The notes beneath the pieces are model-generated. The model was not told the origin of the DNA. It did not search any database and worked only from the letters and a program-made list of their open reading frames with translations. This document shows positions 42,648 to 51,932 of a DNA stretch of 64,000 bases, in pieces. This stretch comes from Collimonas humicola (GTDB taxonomy: Bacteria; Pseudomonadota; Gammaproteobacteria; Burkholderiales; Burkholderiaceae_D). The stretch's first letter is position 1, and each line of letters opens with the position of its first letter. A program made the position numbers and the translations under genes. Location of the stretch: positions 1 through 64,000 of the forward strand of contig NZ_JAGQEE010000002.1 of assembly GCF_018304945.1 (NCBI RefSeq), given 5' to 3'.

Positions 42648-42675
42648 CTTGTAATCACGCCAGCCGTCCCCATTT
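42648..42675 (+). promoter_or_regulatory. Sigma-32 (heat-shock) type promoter for hslVU
   Basis: CTTGTA is followed after 14 bases by CCCCATTT. This fits the RpoH consensus CTTGAA-N13 to N15-CCCCAT-T closely. It would start transcription about 125 bases before hslV, consistent with heat-shock control of this protease in other bacteria. Confidence 0.75.
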
Positions 42676-42807
42676 TTTCGGAACAGCATCAATTTATCGC
42701 ATCAATTGATCTTCAATTGATCATTCGATACTGCATCACATGCAGCTGGCCGCAGCATCCTGCGCCCTGCATGAGCGGCAACGTCCGCATTTTCTGAGGC
42801 TCGCAAA

Positions 42808-43344
42808 ATGGAACAATTTCATGGCACCACCATCCTGTCAGTACGGCGCGGCAATAGCGTCGCCCTGGGCGGAGACGGACAAGTAACACTGGGCAACGTC
42901 GTAATGAAAGGCACTGCCCGCAAAGTACGCAAGCTATACCAGGGCAAAGTGCTGGTCGGTTTCGCCGGCGGCACCGCCGATGCATTCACGCTGCTCGACC
43001 TGTTCGAATCGAAACTAGAAAAGCACCAGGGCAATCTGATGCGCGCGTCGGTCGACCTTGCCAAGGAATGGCGCACCGACCGCATGTTGCGCCGGCTGGA
43101 AGCCATGCTGCTGACGGCCGATCGCGAAACCACGCTGGTGATCACCGGTAACGGCGACGTGCTGGAGCCGGCCGACGGCATCGGCGCCATCGGTTCCGGC
43201 GGCACCTTCGCCCAGTCGGCGGCCAAGGCGCTGCAGGAAAATACCGAGCTGACGCCGGCCGAGATCGTCAAGAAATCGCTGGTGATCGCGGGCGAGCTCT
43301 GCATCTATACCAACCAGTCGCACATCATCGAAACCCTCGACTAA
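42808..43344 (+). CDS. hslV: ATP-dependent protease subunit HslV
   Basis: The 178-residue protein is the proteasome-like peptidase of the HslVU complex. A six-residue propeptide (MEQFHG) precedes the catalytic N-terminal Thr in TTILSVRRG. Further family blocks are [29 protein letters not shown] and [14 protein letters not shown]. It forms a double hexamer gated by HslU. HslU follows after 107 bases on the same strand and both lie behind the sigma-32-like promoter. Confidence 0.97.
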   Translation: MEQFHGTTILSVRRGNSVALGGDGQVTLGNVVMKGTARKVRKLYQGKVLVGFAGGTADAFTLLDLFESKLEKHQGNLMRASVDLAKEWRTDRMLRRLEAMLLTADRETTLVITGNGDVLEPADGIGAIGSGGTFAQSAAKALQENTELTPAEIVKKSLVIAGELCIYTNQSHIIETLD

Positions 43345-43451
43345 GACCACCTTCTGTGATGCGCAACGCCGCCTTGCCCTGATGAACGCCTGACCTGCAT
43401 GCGGCCGGGCAAATCGGCGACAGCGCACCCAAACCCAACACGGAAAAAAAC

Positions 43452-44798
43452 ATGAACATGACGCCCCAAGAAATTGTTTCGGAACTGGATAAACATGTGG
43501 TCGGCCAGGACCGCGCCAAGCGCGCGGTGGCGATCGCCTTGCGCAACCGCTGGCGCCGGCAGCAGATCGCCGAGCCGCTGCGCCACGAAATCACCCCGAA
43601 AAACATCCTGATGATCGGCCCTACCGGCGTCGGCAAGACCGAAATCGCGCGCCGCCTAGCCAAGCTGGCCGATGCGCCGTTCATCAAGATCGAAGCGACC
43701 AAATTCACCGAAGTCGGCTATGTCGGACGCGATGTGGACACCATCATCCGCGACCTGATCGACATCGGCATCAAGCAAACGCGCGAAAGCGAAATGCGCA
43801 AGGTCCGCACCCGTGCGGAAGACGCCGCCGAAGACCGCATCATCGATATCCTGGTGCCGCCGGCACGCGATTTCGGCTTTCATCCGGAGCAAGGCCCTGA
43901 TGGCGACAGTGCGGACAAGGGCAGCAATACCCGCCAGACTTTCCGCAAACGGCTGCGCGAAGGCGCGCTCGACGACAAGGAAATAGAGATCGAGTTGTCG
44001 GAAGCGGCGTCGCAGATGGAAATCATGGCGCCGCCGGGCATGGAAGAAATGACCGAGCAGATCAAGTCCATGTTTTCCGGGATGGGCAGCAACCGCAAGA
44101 AAAACCGCAAGATCAAGATCAAGGACGCGATGAAAGTCCTGATCGAAGAAGAAGCCGCCAAGCTGATCAATGAAGACGAGCTGAAGCAAAAGGCCATCAG
44201 CAATGTCGAACAGAACGGCATCGTGTTTCTGGACGAGATCGACAAGATCGCCACCCGTTCGCAAAACGGCGGCGCCGACGTCTCGCGCGCCGGCGTGCAG
44301 CGCGACCTGCTGCCGCTGGTGGAAGGCACCACCGTCAACACCAAGTACGGCATGATCAAGACCGATCACATCCTGTTCATCGCTTCCGGCGCATTCCATC
44401 TGGCCAAGCCGTCCGACCTGATCCCGGAACTGCAAGGGCGCTTCCCGATCCGGGTCGAACTCGATTCGCTCTCAATCAGCGATTTCGAAAGAATCATGAC
44501 CGGCACCGACGCCTGTCTGACCAAGCAGTACGAAGCGCTGCTGGCGACTGAGGGCGTGACGCTGGAATTTGCCAAGGAAGGCGTGCAGCGCCTGGCGGAA
44601 ATCGCTTTTTCAGTCAATGAAAAGACGGAAAACATCGGCGCCCGCCGCTTGTATACGGTGATGGAAAAGCTGCTGGAAGAAATCTCGTTCTCGGCCACCA
44701 ATGCCGGCGAGAAAACCATGGTGATCGATGCGGCTTATGTCGATGAGCGCCTGGGTGCGCTGGTGGTCAATGAGGATTTGTCGCGCTACGTGCTGTAA
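43452..44798 (+). CDS. hslU: ATP-dependent protease ATPase subunit HslU
   Basis: The 448-residue AAA+ unfoldase has Walker [10 protein letters not shown] (about residue 57), Walker [12 protein letters not shown] (about residue 257), and the intermediate domain between them. The HslV-docking C-terminus ends LSRYVL, with hydrophobic terminal residues as required. It unfolds substrates and feeds them to HslV. ATG at 43452 is used; a second ATG two codons later is possible. Confidence 0.97.
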   Translation: MNMTPQEIVSELDKHVVGQDRAKRAVAIALRNRWRRQQIAEPLRHEITPKNILMIGPTGVGKTEIARRLAKLADAPFIKIEATKFTEVGYVGRDVDTIIRDLIDIGIKQTRESEMRKVRTRAEDAAEDRIIDILVPPARDFGFHPEQGPDGDSADKGSNTRQTFRKRLREGALDDKEIEIELSEAASQMEIMAPPGMEEMTEQIKSMFSGMGSNRKKNRKIKIKDAMKVLIEEEAAKLINEDELKQKAISNVEQNGIVFLDEIDKIATRSQNGGADVSRAGVQRDLLPLVEGTTVNTKYGMIKTDHILFIASGAFHLAKPSDLIPELQGRFPIRVELDSLSISDFERIMTGTDACLTKQYEALLATEGVTLEFAKEGVQRLAEIAFSVNEKTENIGARRLYTVMEKLLEEISFSATNAGEKTMVIDAAYVDERLGALVVNEDLSRYVL

Positions 44799-44844
44799 GC
44801 CTTGCAGTTTGAATAGAGTCGCTCGGACAGAGTCGCTTTGCCTC

Positions 44845-44876
44845 AATGGCCCATGCCTTCAAAAGCATGGGCCATT
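44845..44876 (+). terminator. Hairpin between hslU and gspC
   Basis: AATGGCCCATGC pairs with GCATGGGCCATT over 12 base pairs with an eight-base loop. Only a broken T-rich stretch (TGCTTTATTT) follows on the plus strand. It lies between convergent operons and probably ends both. Confidence 0.65.
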
Positions 44877-44880
44877 TGCT

Positions 44881-45453
44881 TTATTTATCCTGCACCGGCA
44901 CCGCCGGCTGTTCCGGCGGCAGGTCCTGGTTAGGCGCCTGCTGTGGCTGCTGCATCTGCTGCGGCACTGGCTGCGGCGGCGCCAGCATCGGCGAGCCGCC
45001 TCCCAATCCCGCTTTGGCGCGCGCGTCTTCCGGCAGCATCACCCGCTTCAGCACGCCGCCTTCCGACAGCAGCACGTAAGTAGAATGCACTTCCTTGATG
45101 CTAGTGCCAGGCAGCAGCTCCTTGCCCTGGCGGACCGCCTGCGGCGGCTTGCCGTCGGCGCTGAGGATGGCCACGCTTTCACCGTCGCGCTTGGCCGCGA
45201 CCACGCCCAGCAGCTGATAGTTGCTGGCCACGGTGACCGTGCCGCGACCGCCGAACAGGCCGGCCGCCAGGGTCACATCGACCTGGGTATCCTCGGCCTG
45301 CGGCGGCGCGGTCACAGGCCGCAGCGGCGGTTTGATCAGTTGCATCACCCAATAGGCGGTGCAGGCGCACAGCAGCATGAACAACAGCAGGCTGACGATT
45401 TCAGGCAGGCGCCTGGTGTGCCGTCCCAGTTTTTTTGTAATCGGTAATTTCAC
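44881..45453 (-). CDS. gspC: Type II secretion system protein GspC
   Basis: The 190-residue inner-membrane protein has one membrane segment (IVSLLLFMLLCACTAYWVM, about residues 19-37) and a periplasmic homology region with LAAGLFGG and YQLLGVVAAKRDGESVAIL. A Pro/Gln-rich tail follows instead of a PDZ or coiled-coil domain. GspC links the inner-membrane platform to the GspD secretin. It is the last gene of the operon here, eight bases after gspF, which is an unusual place. Confidence 0.85.
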   Translation of the reverse strand: MKLPITKKLGRHTRRLPEIVSLLLFMLLCACTAYWVMQLIKPPLRPVTAPPQAEDTQVDVTLAAGLFGGRGTVTVASNYQLLGVVAAKRDGESVAILSADGKPPQAVRQGKELLPGTSIKEVHSTYVLLSEGGVLKRVMLPEDARAKAGLGGGSPMLAPPQPVPQQMQQPQQAPNQDLPPEQPAVPVQDK

Positions 45454-45461
45454 ATTGATTC

Positions 45462-46682
45462 CTAATGAACTAACTGATTGATTTCAATAATCGGCATCAG
45501 CACAGCCAGCACAATCAGCAACACCACGACCCCCATCGCCAGGATCAGGGCCGGCTCCAGCAAGCCGGCAATGGTCATGGCGCGCCGTTCCAGATCCTGC
45601 TCCTGGGCGCTGGCGGCGCGTTCCAGCATGGCCGGCAGTTCGCCGGTCACTTCGCCGGCGCGTATCATGTGGATCAGCATCGGCGGGAAATGCTTGTGCG
45701 CGGCCAGCGCGCGCGCAAGGCCCACCCCTTCGCGCACGCTGGTGGCTGCAGTATCGACCTGCTGGCGCATGGCGACGTTGGACAAGGTGTCGCGGCTGGT
45801 CTGCAGCGCCTTCAGGATAGGCACGCCGGAGCCGGTGGTAATCGCCAGGGTGCTGGCGAAACGAGCGGTGTTCAGGCTGCGCTCGAACTTGCCGTACAAG
45901 GGCGCGACCAGCAGCCAGGTATGCCAGCGCATCTTGGTGGCGGGATTCTTGAGCGCGGTGCGCCAGGCGTAGAACAGCGCAATGACTGCGATCAGGACGA
46001 TCCAGCCATAGTTGCGAACGAAATCCGAGGTCGCCAGCATGATGACGGTAAGCATCGGCAGCTTCTGCTTGGTGTTGGCAAACACGGACACGATCTGCGG
46101 CACCACGTAGGTCAGCAGGAAGATCACGATCACAAACGCCACCACCGTGACGATGGCCGGGTAAGTGAAGGCCAGCTTCACCTTTTGCACCAGCGAGTTG
46201 CGTCGTTCGATGTAGTCGGCCAGGCGCGACAGCACCCGCGACAACTGGCCGATCTGTTCGCCGGAAGCCACCAGCGCCCGGTAGATCTCGGCAAAGTCGC
46301 GCGGATGGCCGGCCAGCGCGCTGGACAGGGAGGCGCCGCCCATCACCTCGGAACGGATCGAGGCGATCAGGTCGCGCTGGTAGTTGCGCTCGGACTGTTC
46401 CAGCAAGGCGGTCAGGGCCTGCTCCAGCGGCAGGCTGGCTTCCAGCAGGCTGGCCAGCTGGCGCGTAAACAAGGCGATCTCGACCGTCGAAAGATGCTCG
46501 CCAAAACCGCGCCGCTGGGTGTTGCCGGCGGCGTCCACCTGCTGCGCGATGAGCTCTACCGTCAGCGGCAGCAAACCCTGGGCGCGCAAGTCGGCCCGCG
46601 CCGCCTTGGCGCTATCCGCGTTCACCACGCCCTTGGCGCTGCTGCCGCTGCTATCTACGGCTTCGTAACGAAATGCTGGCAC
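45462..46682 (-). CDS. gspF: Type II secretion system inner-membrane platform protein GspF
   Basis: The 406-residue protein carries two GspF domains. The first starts MPAFRYEAVDSSG and includes LFTRQLASLLEASLPLEQAL. The second includes RFASTLAITTGSGVPILKAL and MLIHMIRAGEVTGELPAMLER. Three membrane segments are visible (about 170-190, 220-240 and 375-400). It forms the central platform that works with the GspE ATPase. The start codon is GTG at 46682, with GAGGAG upstream. Confidence 0.95.
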   Translation of the reverse strand: MPAFRYEAVDSSGSSAKGVVNADSAKAARADLRAQGLLPLTVELIAQQVDAAGNTQRRGFGEHLSTVEIALFTRQLASLLEASLPLEQALTALLEQSERNYQRDLIASIRSEVMGGASLSSALAGHPRDFAEIYRALVASGEQIGQLSRVLSRLADYIERRNSLVQKVKLAFTYPAIVTVVAFVIVIFLLTYVVPQIVSVFANTKQKLPMLTVIMLATSDFVRNYGWIVLIAVIALFYAWRTALKNPATKMRWHTWLLVAPLYGKFERSLNTARFASTLAITTGSGVPILKALQTSRDTLSNVAMRQQVDTAATSVREGVGLARALAAHKHFPPMLIHMIRAGEVTGELPAMLERAASAQEQDLERRAMTIAGLLEPALILAMGVVVLLIVLAVLMPIIEINQLVH

Positions 46683-46720
46683 TCTGCTCCTCGCTTATGT
46701 TTTCAGCTTACTGTTCAGGC

Positions 46721-48172
46721 TTACTCTTTGGTCACGCGCAGCAACTCGGCCTGCGTCGTCACGCCTTCGGTCAGCCAGCGCTCGCCGTCCTGGCGCATGG
46801 TGCGCATGCCATTGCGTTGCGCCACTTGCTGGATCTCTGCTTCGGAAGCCCGGTTATGGATCTGCGCAGTGATTTCATCCGTGGTCAGCAGCAATTCATA
46901 GACCCCGACCCGGCCGTGATAACCGGTATGGCCGCACTGCTCGCAACCGACCGCATGCCACATCTGGCCGTCGTGGCGGCGGCAATGGACGCACAGCTTG
47001 CGCACCAGCCGCTGCGCCACTACGCCCAGCAGGGAGGACGACAGCAGGAAGGGCTCGATCCCCATGTCCAGCAAACGCGTAACGGCCGCCGCCGAGTCGT
47101 TGGTATGCAAGGTCGCCAGCACCAGGTGGCCGGTGAGCGAGGCTTGCACCGCAATCTGCGCGGTTTCCAGGTCACGGATTTCACCGATCATGATGACGTC
47201 CGGATCCTGCCGCAGAATTGCCCGCAGCGCCTTGGCAAACGTCATCTCGATGCGCGCATTGACCTGGGTCTGGCCGACGCCTGCCAGTTCATACTCGATC
47301 GGATCTTCCACCGTCAGGATATTGGTGCTGCTGGTGTTCAGGCGCGACAGCGCGGCGTACAGCGTGGTGGTCTTGCCGGAACCGGTCGGTCCGGTGACCA
47401 GCACGATGCCGTGCGGTTGCGCGATCAGGCGGTCGAACTGCGGAAGCACGTCCGGGCTCATGCCAAGATGCTGCAGATCCAGGCGGCCGGCTTCCTTGTC
47501 CAGCAAACGCAGCACCGCGCGTTCGCCGTGGCCGGTAGGCAAAGTGGAGACGCGCACGTCGACAGGCTTGCCGCCGACGCGCAAGGTGATGCGGCCATCC
47601 TGCGGCAAGCGCTTTTCGGCGATGTCGAGCTGGGCCATGATCTTGATGCGGGAAATCAGCGAGGCATGCACCGCCTTCTTCGGCCGCACCACGTCGCGCA
47701 AGCTGCCGTCGATACGGAAACGCACTACCGAGATCTGCTCGAACGGTTCGATATGGATATCGGAAGCGCCTTCGCGCAAAGCCTGCGTCAACAGCACGTT
47801 GATCATGCGGATCACCGGCGCATCATCGGACGATTCCAGCAGATCTTCGATGGCAGGCATGTCTTGCATCAGCTTGGCAAGGTCGAGATCCGATTCGAAT
47901 TCATCCACCACCTGCGCCGCATCGCCGCCAGAGCCGGCGTAGGCCGCCGCAATCGCCGCCTCCAGCTCATCGCGTGAAAACTTGCGGAACTTGATGCGGC
48001 CGAAGCGCCGGCTGACTTCGGCGATCGCGCTCGGCTGGGTGGCGTCGGAAATCCATAACTCCACCGGATTGTCGGCGCCGTTGGCATCCTCGGTACGCTG
48101 CGCCAGCAATGAAAAATTGCGGGCGAAGGCGTAGGGAAGCAGGCGCGTATCGGTCATTCTTGGATCGCTCAT
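46721..48172 (-). CDS. gspE: Type II secretion system ATPase GspE
   Basis: The 483-residue secretion ATPase has an N1E-type N-terminal domain. Walker A is VTGPTGSGKTTTLYAAL (about residue 260), followed by the Asp box and Walker B DPDVIMIGEIRDLETA. A tetracysteine zinc module is formed by CVHC and CEQC (about residues 393-420). It powers pseudopilus assembly at the cytoplasmic face. Its ATG overlaps the gspD stop in an ATGA junction, so it is translationally coupled to gspD. Confidence 0.96.
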   Translation of the reverse strand: MSDPRMTDTRLLPYAFARNFSLLAQRTEDANGADNPVELWISDATQPSAIAEVSRRFGRIKFRKFSRDELEAAIAAAYAGSGGDAAQVVDEFESDLDLAKLMQDMPAIEDLLESSDDAPVIRMINVLLTQALREGASDIHIEPFEQISVVRFRIDGSLRDVVRPKKAVHASLISRIKIMAQLDIAEKRLPQDGRITLRVGGKPVDVRVSTLPTGHGERAVLRLLDKEAGRLDLQHLGMSPDVLPQFDRLIAQPHGIVLVTGPTGSGKTTTLYAALSRLNTSSTNILTVEDPIEYELAGVGQTQVNARIEMTFAKALRAILRQDPDVIMIGEIRDLETAQIAVQASLTGHLVLATLHTNDSAAAVTRLLDMGIEPFLLSSSLLGVVAQRLVRKLCVHCRRHDGQMWHAVGCEQCGHTGYHGRVGVYELLLTTDEITAQIHNRASEAEIQQVAQRNGMRTMRQDGERWLTEGVTTQAELLRVTKE

Positions 48173-50544
48173 GGCGTTCTGTCGTTCTGGAAGCCGGGCG
48201 CCGGCGAGACCTGTGGCTTGGCTGGCACCAGCATCGGCATCTGCTGCTGTTCCGGCGTTGGCTGGTCTGGCCCATCCGGCGCATTCTTGTTTTTACGCAG
48301 GTCGATGAAGGGGCCGCCGTCTTCTATTCTAGATGTCACCGATGAGCCAAAATCGGTCAGAATGCTCTTACTTGGCTGGACCTTAATCTGTTGTTTGCGC
48401 ATGTAGTCGTAACGGTCTACGGCTAACAGATTGCTGGTCTCTTTGTCGCGCACAATAATCGGGCGCAGAAAAATCATCAAATTGGTTTTCTCGCGGGAAC
48501 CGGTCTGGTATTTGAAGAAATTGCCAATAAACGGCAAATCTCCCAGCAGCGGTACTTTTTGCACGCCCCCCGTATTGTTATCGCCAATCAAGCCACCCAA
48601 GGCAATGATCTCGCCATCATCAATGACCACATTCGTATCCAGAGAACGCTTGGTCGTCGTCGGACCATTAGTATTGCCCGCGGTACCCGTAACTACCGCC
48701 GATACCTCTTGCGAAATTTCCAGGCGCACTGTGCCGCCTTCGGAAATGTGCGGCTTTATCTTCAATGCAGTACCAACGTCCTTGCGATCGATGGTTGTAA
48801 ACGGACTGCTGGTACCCGCACCGGTAGTCAAGGTGGAACCCGTGACAAAAGGTACGTTCTGGCCAACGATAATTTTGGCTTCCTCATTGTCCAGCGTCAG
48901 CAAATTCGGCATCGACAATACATTGCTGCCGGTGGTGGAATTTAAGGCGCTCGCCAAGGCGCCCAGACCGATTTTTCCAGCGATCTGACGGAATATACCA
49001 AGCTGCAAGCCGCTGCCGACTGTCGGTACGGAAGTGGTAGTGCCGGTATTGACAGTTTGGCCAATCGCCGTATTGAACAAGTTGCTATTGATGAGACCGG
49101 TATTGGTGCCGGTAAAGCCGGTACCGCCGCCGACCCGGTAGGCGCTGTTCTTATCTCCGCTCAAGGCCAGCCACTGCACCCCGATTTCACTGGCTGCGCT
49201 ATCCGTGACTTCAACGATCAAGGCTTCCACATAAACCTGGGCGCGACGCGTATCGAGCTGGTCGATGACGCCGCGGATATTGCGGTAGACCGGTTCGCTG
49301 GCGGTGATGATCAGCGTATTGGTGCTGTCGTCAGCCTGGATAAAGCCGGCGGCTCCACTGCCGCTGCCACCGCCGGACGATTGCGATGAGTTATCCTGCG
49401 GTGTCTGGGACTGCGGCGTGGTCGAGGCTCCTGAGCCTAGCGCTCCGCTGCCGCTGGAACCTTGCAGCATGCCGCCCGAGCCGCTGCCAGAGCTCTTGCT
49501 GGACTGGCTGGAAGTCGGCAGCGAGGTATCGTTCGACACAATCGCGCGCAAGGTCTTGGCCAGTTTCACTGCATCGGCATTCTTCAGGTACACCACGTGG
49601 ACGTTGCCGGCATTGGTGGTCGGCTGGTCAAGCTTGGAAATCAGCGATTTGGCCAGGTTGGCGCGGCCGGCGGACGGCGCCCGGATCACCACCGAGTTGG
49701 TGCGGGAATCCGCCATGATGATGGTGCGCGCACTGTCGCCGGCGCCCGGCGCCGCCGAGCCGGCATCCAGCAGCTTGCTGGCCATCACGGCGATATCGCT
49801 GGCCACCGCATAACGGATCGGGATCACGTCGAGGTCGTTGACTGCGGGCACGTCCAGCGCGGCGATCATTTTCCCCAGGCGCTGCAGGTTTTCCGCGTAG
49901 TCGGTTACCACCAGGGTGTTGTTGCCCGGATTCGCGTTGATCGTGTTGTTCGGCGAAATCAGCGGCCGCAGCACCGGCAGGATATTGGTGGCCGATTCAT
50001 AGTTCAGGGAAAAAATCTGCGTCGCGATCTGGTCGCCGCGGACACTGGCCGGGCGGGTTGGCGCCACCTGCAGCTTGGCGTCGGCTTCCGGCACGACCTT
50101 GACGAAACCGTCGCCGCGCACCACGGCATAGCCTTGCAGGCGCAAGGTCGAGGCCAGCAGATCGAAAGCCTGCGTCTTGCTCACCGGCTTTTCGGAGACC
50201 AGGTTGATGGTGCCCTTGACGCGCGGATCGACGATGAAAGTCGTGTTGGTATATTGGCCGACCGCCTTGATGACCGACTCGATGTCGGCGCCGACAAAAT
50301 TCATCACTGCCTGGCCGTTCGCCCCTTCCGTGCTGGCGCCCAAGGGGGCCGTACCCAGCACCGGCTGCGCACTGGCGGCAACCGAGACGCCGGCGGCACA
50401 AGTCAACAAGGCAATGGCGGCGGCGTAGCGCCAGGAACTGCGCGCGGCCAAGTGCAAATGCGGAGTTTCGCATGTCGACGCAGTGGTGTTCGCAGTTGTG
50501 TTCGCAGTTGCGTTGATTAGTGCGAGATACATTTTATCTTTCAT
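48169..50544 (-). CDS. gspD: Type II secretion system secretin GspD
   Basis: The 791-residue outer-membrane channel protein has a very long signal region (signal core YAAAIALLTCAAGVSVAASA at about 40-59). The N0 domain (MNFVGADIESVIKAVGQY) and N1-N3 domains follow. A Gly/Ser/Gln-rich linker lies in N3 (about 345-400), and the secretin domain contains SEIGVQWLALSGD and the VPLLGDLPFIGNFF signature. The first 38 residues before the signal core include an Asn-Thr-Ala repeat encoded by a 12-base tandem repeat. The ATG overlaps the gspN stop by four bases, which supports this start. Confidence 0.94.
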   Translation of the reverse strand: MKDKMYLALINATANTTANTTASTCETPHLHLAARSSWRYAAAIALLTCAAGVSVAASAQPVLGTAPLGASTEGANGQAVMNFVGADIESVIKAVGQYTNTTFIVDPRVKGTINLVSEKPVSKTQAFDLLASTLRLQGYAVVRGDGFVKVVPEADAKLQVAPTRPASVRGDQIATQIFSLNYESATNILPVLRPLISPNNTINANPGNNTLVVTDYAENLQRLGKMIAALDVPAVNDLDVIPIRYAVASDIAVMASKLLDAGSAAPGAGDSARTIIMADSRTNSVVIRAPSAGRANLAKSLISKLDQPTTNAGNVHVVYLKNADAVKLAKTLRAIVSNDTSLPTSSQSSKSSGSGSGGMLQGSSGSGALGSGASTTPQSQTPQDNSSQSSGGGSGSGAAGFIQADDSTNTLIITASEPVYRNIRGVIDQLDTRRAQVYVEALIVEVTDSAASEIGVQWLALSGDKNSAYRVGGGTGFTGTNTGLINSNLFNTAIGQTVNTGTTTSVPTVGSGLQLGIFRQIAGKIGLGALASALNSTTGSNVLSMPNLLTLDNEEAKIIVGQNVPFVTGSTLTTGAGTSSPFTTIDRKDVGTALKIKPHISEGGTVRLEISQEVSAVVTGTAGNTNGPTTTKRSLDTNVVIDDGEIIALGGLIGDNNTGGVQKVPLLGDLPFIGNFFKYQTGSREKTNLMIFLRPIIVRDKETSNLLAVDRYDYMRKQQIKVQPSKSILTDFGSSVTSRIEDGGPFIDLRKNKNAPDGPDQPTPEQQQMPMLVPAKPQVSPAPGFQNDRTP
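50486..50509 (-). repeat. In-frame 12-base tandem repeat in the gspD leader-coding region
   Basis: GTGTTCGCAGTT occurs twice in perfect tandem on the plus strand. Read as gspD it gives the N-T-A-N-T-T-A-N pattern ahead of the signal peptide core. Since 12 is a multiple of three, copy number can change without a frameshift. Confidence 0.8.
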
Positions 50545-51338
50545 GATTTAAACTCTAGTCCGATAACATTTCTGCCATTCATCTGGCGCCGTTGGCCGAG
50601 CAGGCTCAGTAAAGTAGCCAACTTTTCCTCTTGTCCCACCGCCGCTTCCGCGGTCCCCGAAAACTGAAAATGACCGTTTTGCAGTTTGCCGCTGCCATTC
50701 AACAACATCGCGCCGCTTAAAGTGCTCAGCGTCATGTCCGCCTGCGTGCCCTGCCAGTCCAGCCGCATGCGATAGCTGCCCAGCGGCTTGACCGGCGACA
50801 AGCGCGACGCCATCGCCAGCAGGTCCAGCGTCATGACGCCGTGCAGGGCAATCCCGTCAGCGTTGCCTATCCTGGTCCGCGCCAGCGTCAGCTGCTGCCA
50901 GCCCAGCTGCATCTTGCCCGACGGCTGCAAGGTATTCAATGGCGCGCCCAAGGCCGACAAACGCTCGGCCGGCAACAGCATGCCGGACGGGCTGACGGTC
51001 CATTCGCTCCAGCTGCCGCGGATGCTGACCGCGCTCGACAGCACTTGCGCATTCTCCAGCCTTGCATCGACCCTTCCCAGCAGCACCAGCGGCGACAGAT
51101 GCCAGGAAAATCGCCCCGGCAGCAGGGCCGCCACCGCATCCTTGCCGCTAGGCGCGGCGCCGATAAAAGCCGAGCCTTGCCACAAGGATCCTTGCGCATC
51201 GCCCAAGGTGAGGCGGCCGCCGGTACGGCTTTCCAGCAATGGCGCCAGCCACGCCGCCGGCAAGAAAGCCAGTACCGTGATCACTGCACTCAACCCAGCC
51301 GCCACCAGCCATATCAATGCTCTGCCTAGTCCGCGCAT
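50541..51338 (-). CDS. gspN: Type II secretion system protein GspN
   Basis: The 265-residue protein has one N-terminal membrane anchor (ALIWLVAAGLSAVITVLAFLP in two parts) and the GspN periplasmic domain. Family features include LLESRTGGRLTLGDAQGSLW and a central FSWHLSPLVLLGRVDARLEN. GspN is an accessory component, present in some systems only and of uncertain role. It is coupled to gspD by a four-base overlap and follows gspM after 51 bases. Confidence 0.88.
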   Translation of the reverse strand: MRGLGRALIWLVAAGLSAVITVLAFLPAAWLAPLLESRTGGRLTLGDAQGSLWQGSAFIGAAPSGKDAVAALLPGRFSWHLSPLVLLGRVDARLENAQVLSSAVSIRGSWSEWTVSPSGMLLPAERLSALGAPLNTLQPSGKMQLGWQQLTLARTRIGNADGIALHGVMTLDLLAMASRLSPVKPLGSYRMRLDWQGTQADMTLSTLSGAMLLNGSGKLQNGHFQFSGTAEAAVGQEEKLATLLSLLGQRRQMNGRNVIGLEFKS

Positions 51339-51389
51339 CGCTATCCTGCAATCTGGAACAACGACGCCGGCGACGTCCCTCGCAACACT

Positions 51390-51932
51390 TTATTCATGTT
51401 TTTGCTGCAGCAAAGTGACCGTGGCGTTGACGATGCCCGGCTGCGGCGTCGCACCGCCCAGCGCCGTGACACTGGCATCCACCACCTGCCATTGCGAATT
51501 CTTCTGGACGTCGTCCAGCCAGTCCAGCAAGCCGGCAAAGGCCACCGCCGCCAACTGCACCTTGGCCATGTCGCCGTTCAACGTCACGCTTTGCGGACTC
51601 AGTCCCTTGCTCTTCAATGCTGTTTCAACCGCCTGTTTGCTCAAGGGCGAAGCCGGCCGTTCCGCCATCTGGCTGGACAGCGATGCCGCCTTGGCCGTCA
51701 AGGCCTGCAATTCGGCAGCGTGCTGGCGCAGCGCCGGCAAGTCCTTTTGCAGGCGGCTGCGGCCGCTCAGGGCCGGATCGAGCAACAGCAGATAAATGAT
51801 GGCCAGCAGGATCACTGCCGCCGCAGCGCCGAGCAGGCGGCGTTCGCGCTGGTTTCTTTGCGCCCAATAGGCGCCGGCCGGCGCTGAAATCTTGCTCCAG
51901 GCTTGCTGCAGGGGGTTGCGTGTAGACGTCAC
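51390..51932 (-). CDS. gspM: Type II secretion system protein GspM
   Basis: The 180-residue protein has one membrane segment (LLGAAAAVILLAIIYLLLL, about residues 33-51), a coiled-coil stretch (LQKDLPALRQHAAELQALTA), and a small ferredoxin-like periplasmic domain. GspM pairs with GspL in the inner-membrane platform. It overlaps gspL by four bases (ATGA), which couples the two partners. Confidence 0.9.
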   Translation of the reverse strand: MTSTRNPLQQAWSKISAPAGAYWAQRNQRERRLLGAAAAVILLAIIYLLLLDPALSGRSRLQKDLPALRQHAAELQALTAKAASLSSQMAERPASPLSKQAVETALKSKGLSPQSVTLNGDMAKVQLAAVAFAGLLDWLDDVQKNSQWQVVDASVTALGGATPQPGIVNATVTLLQQKHE

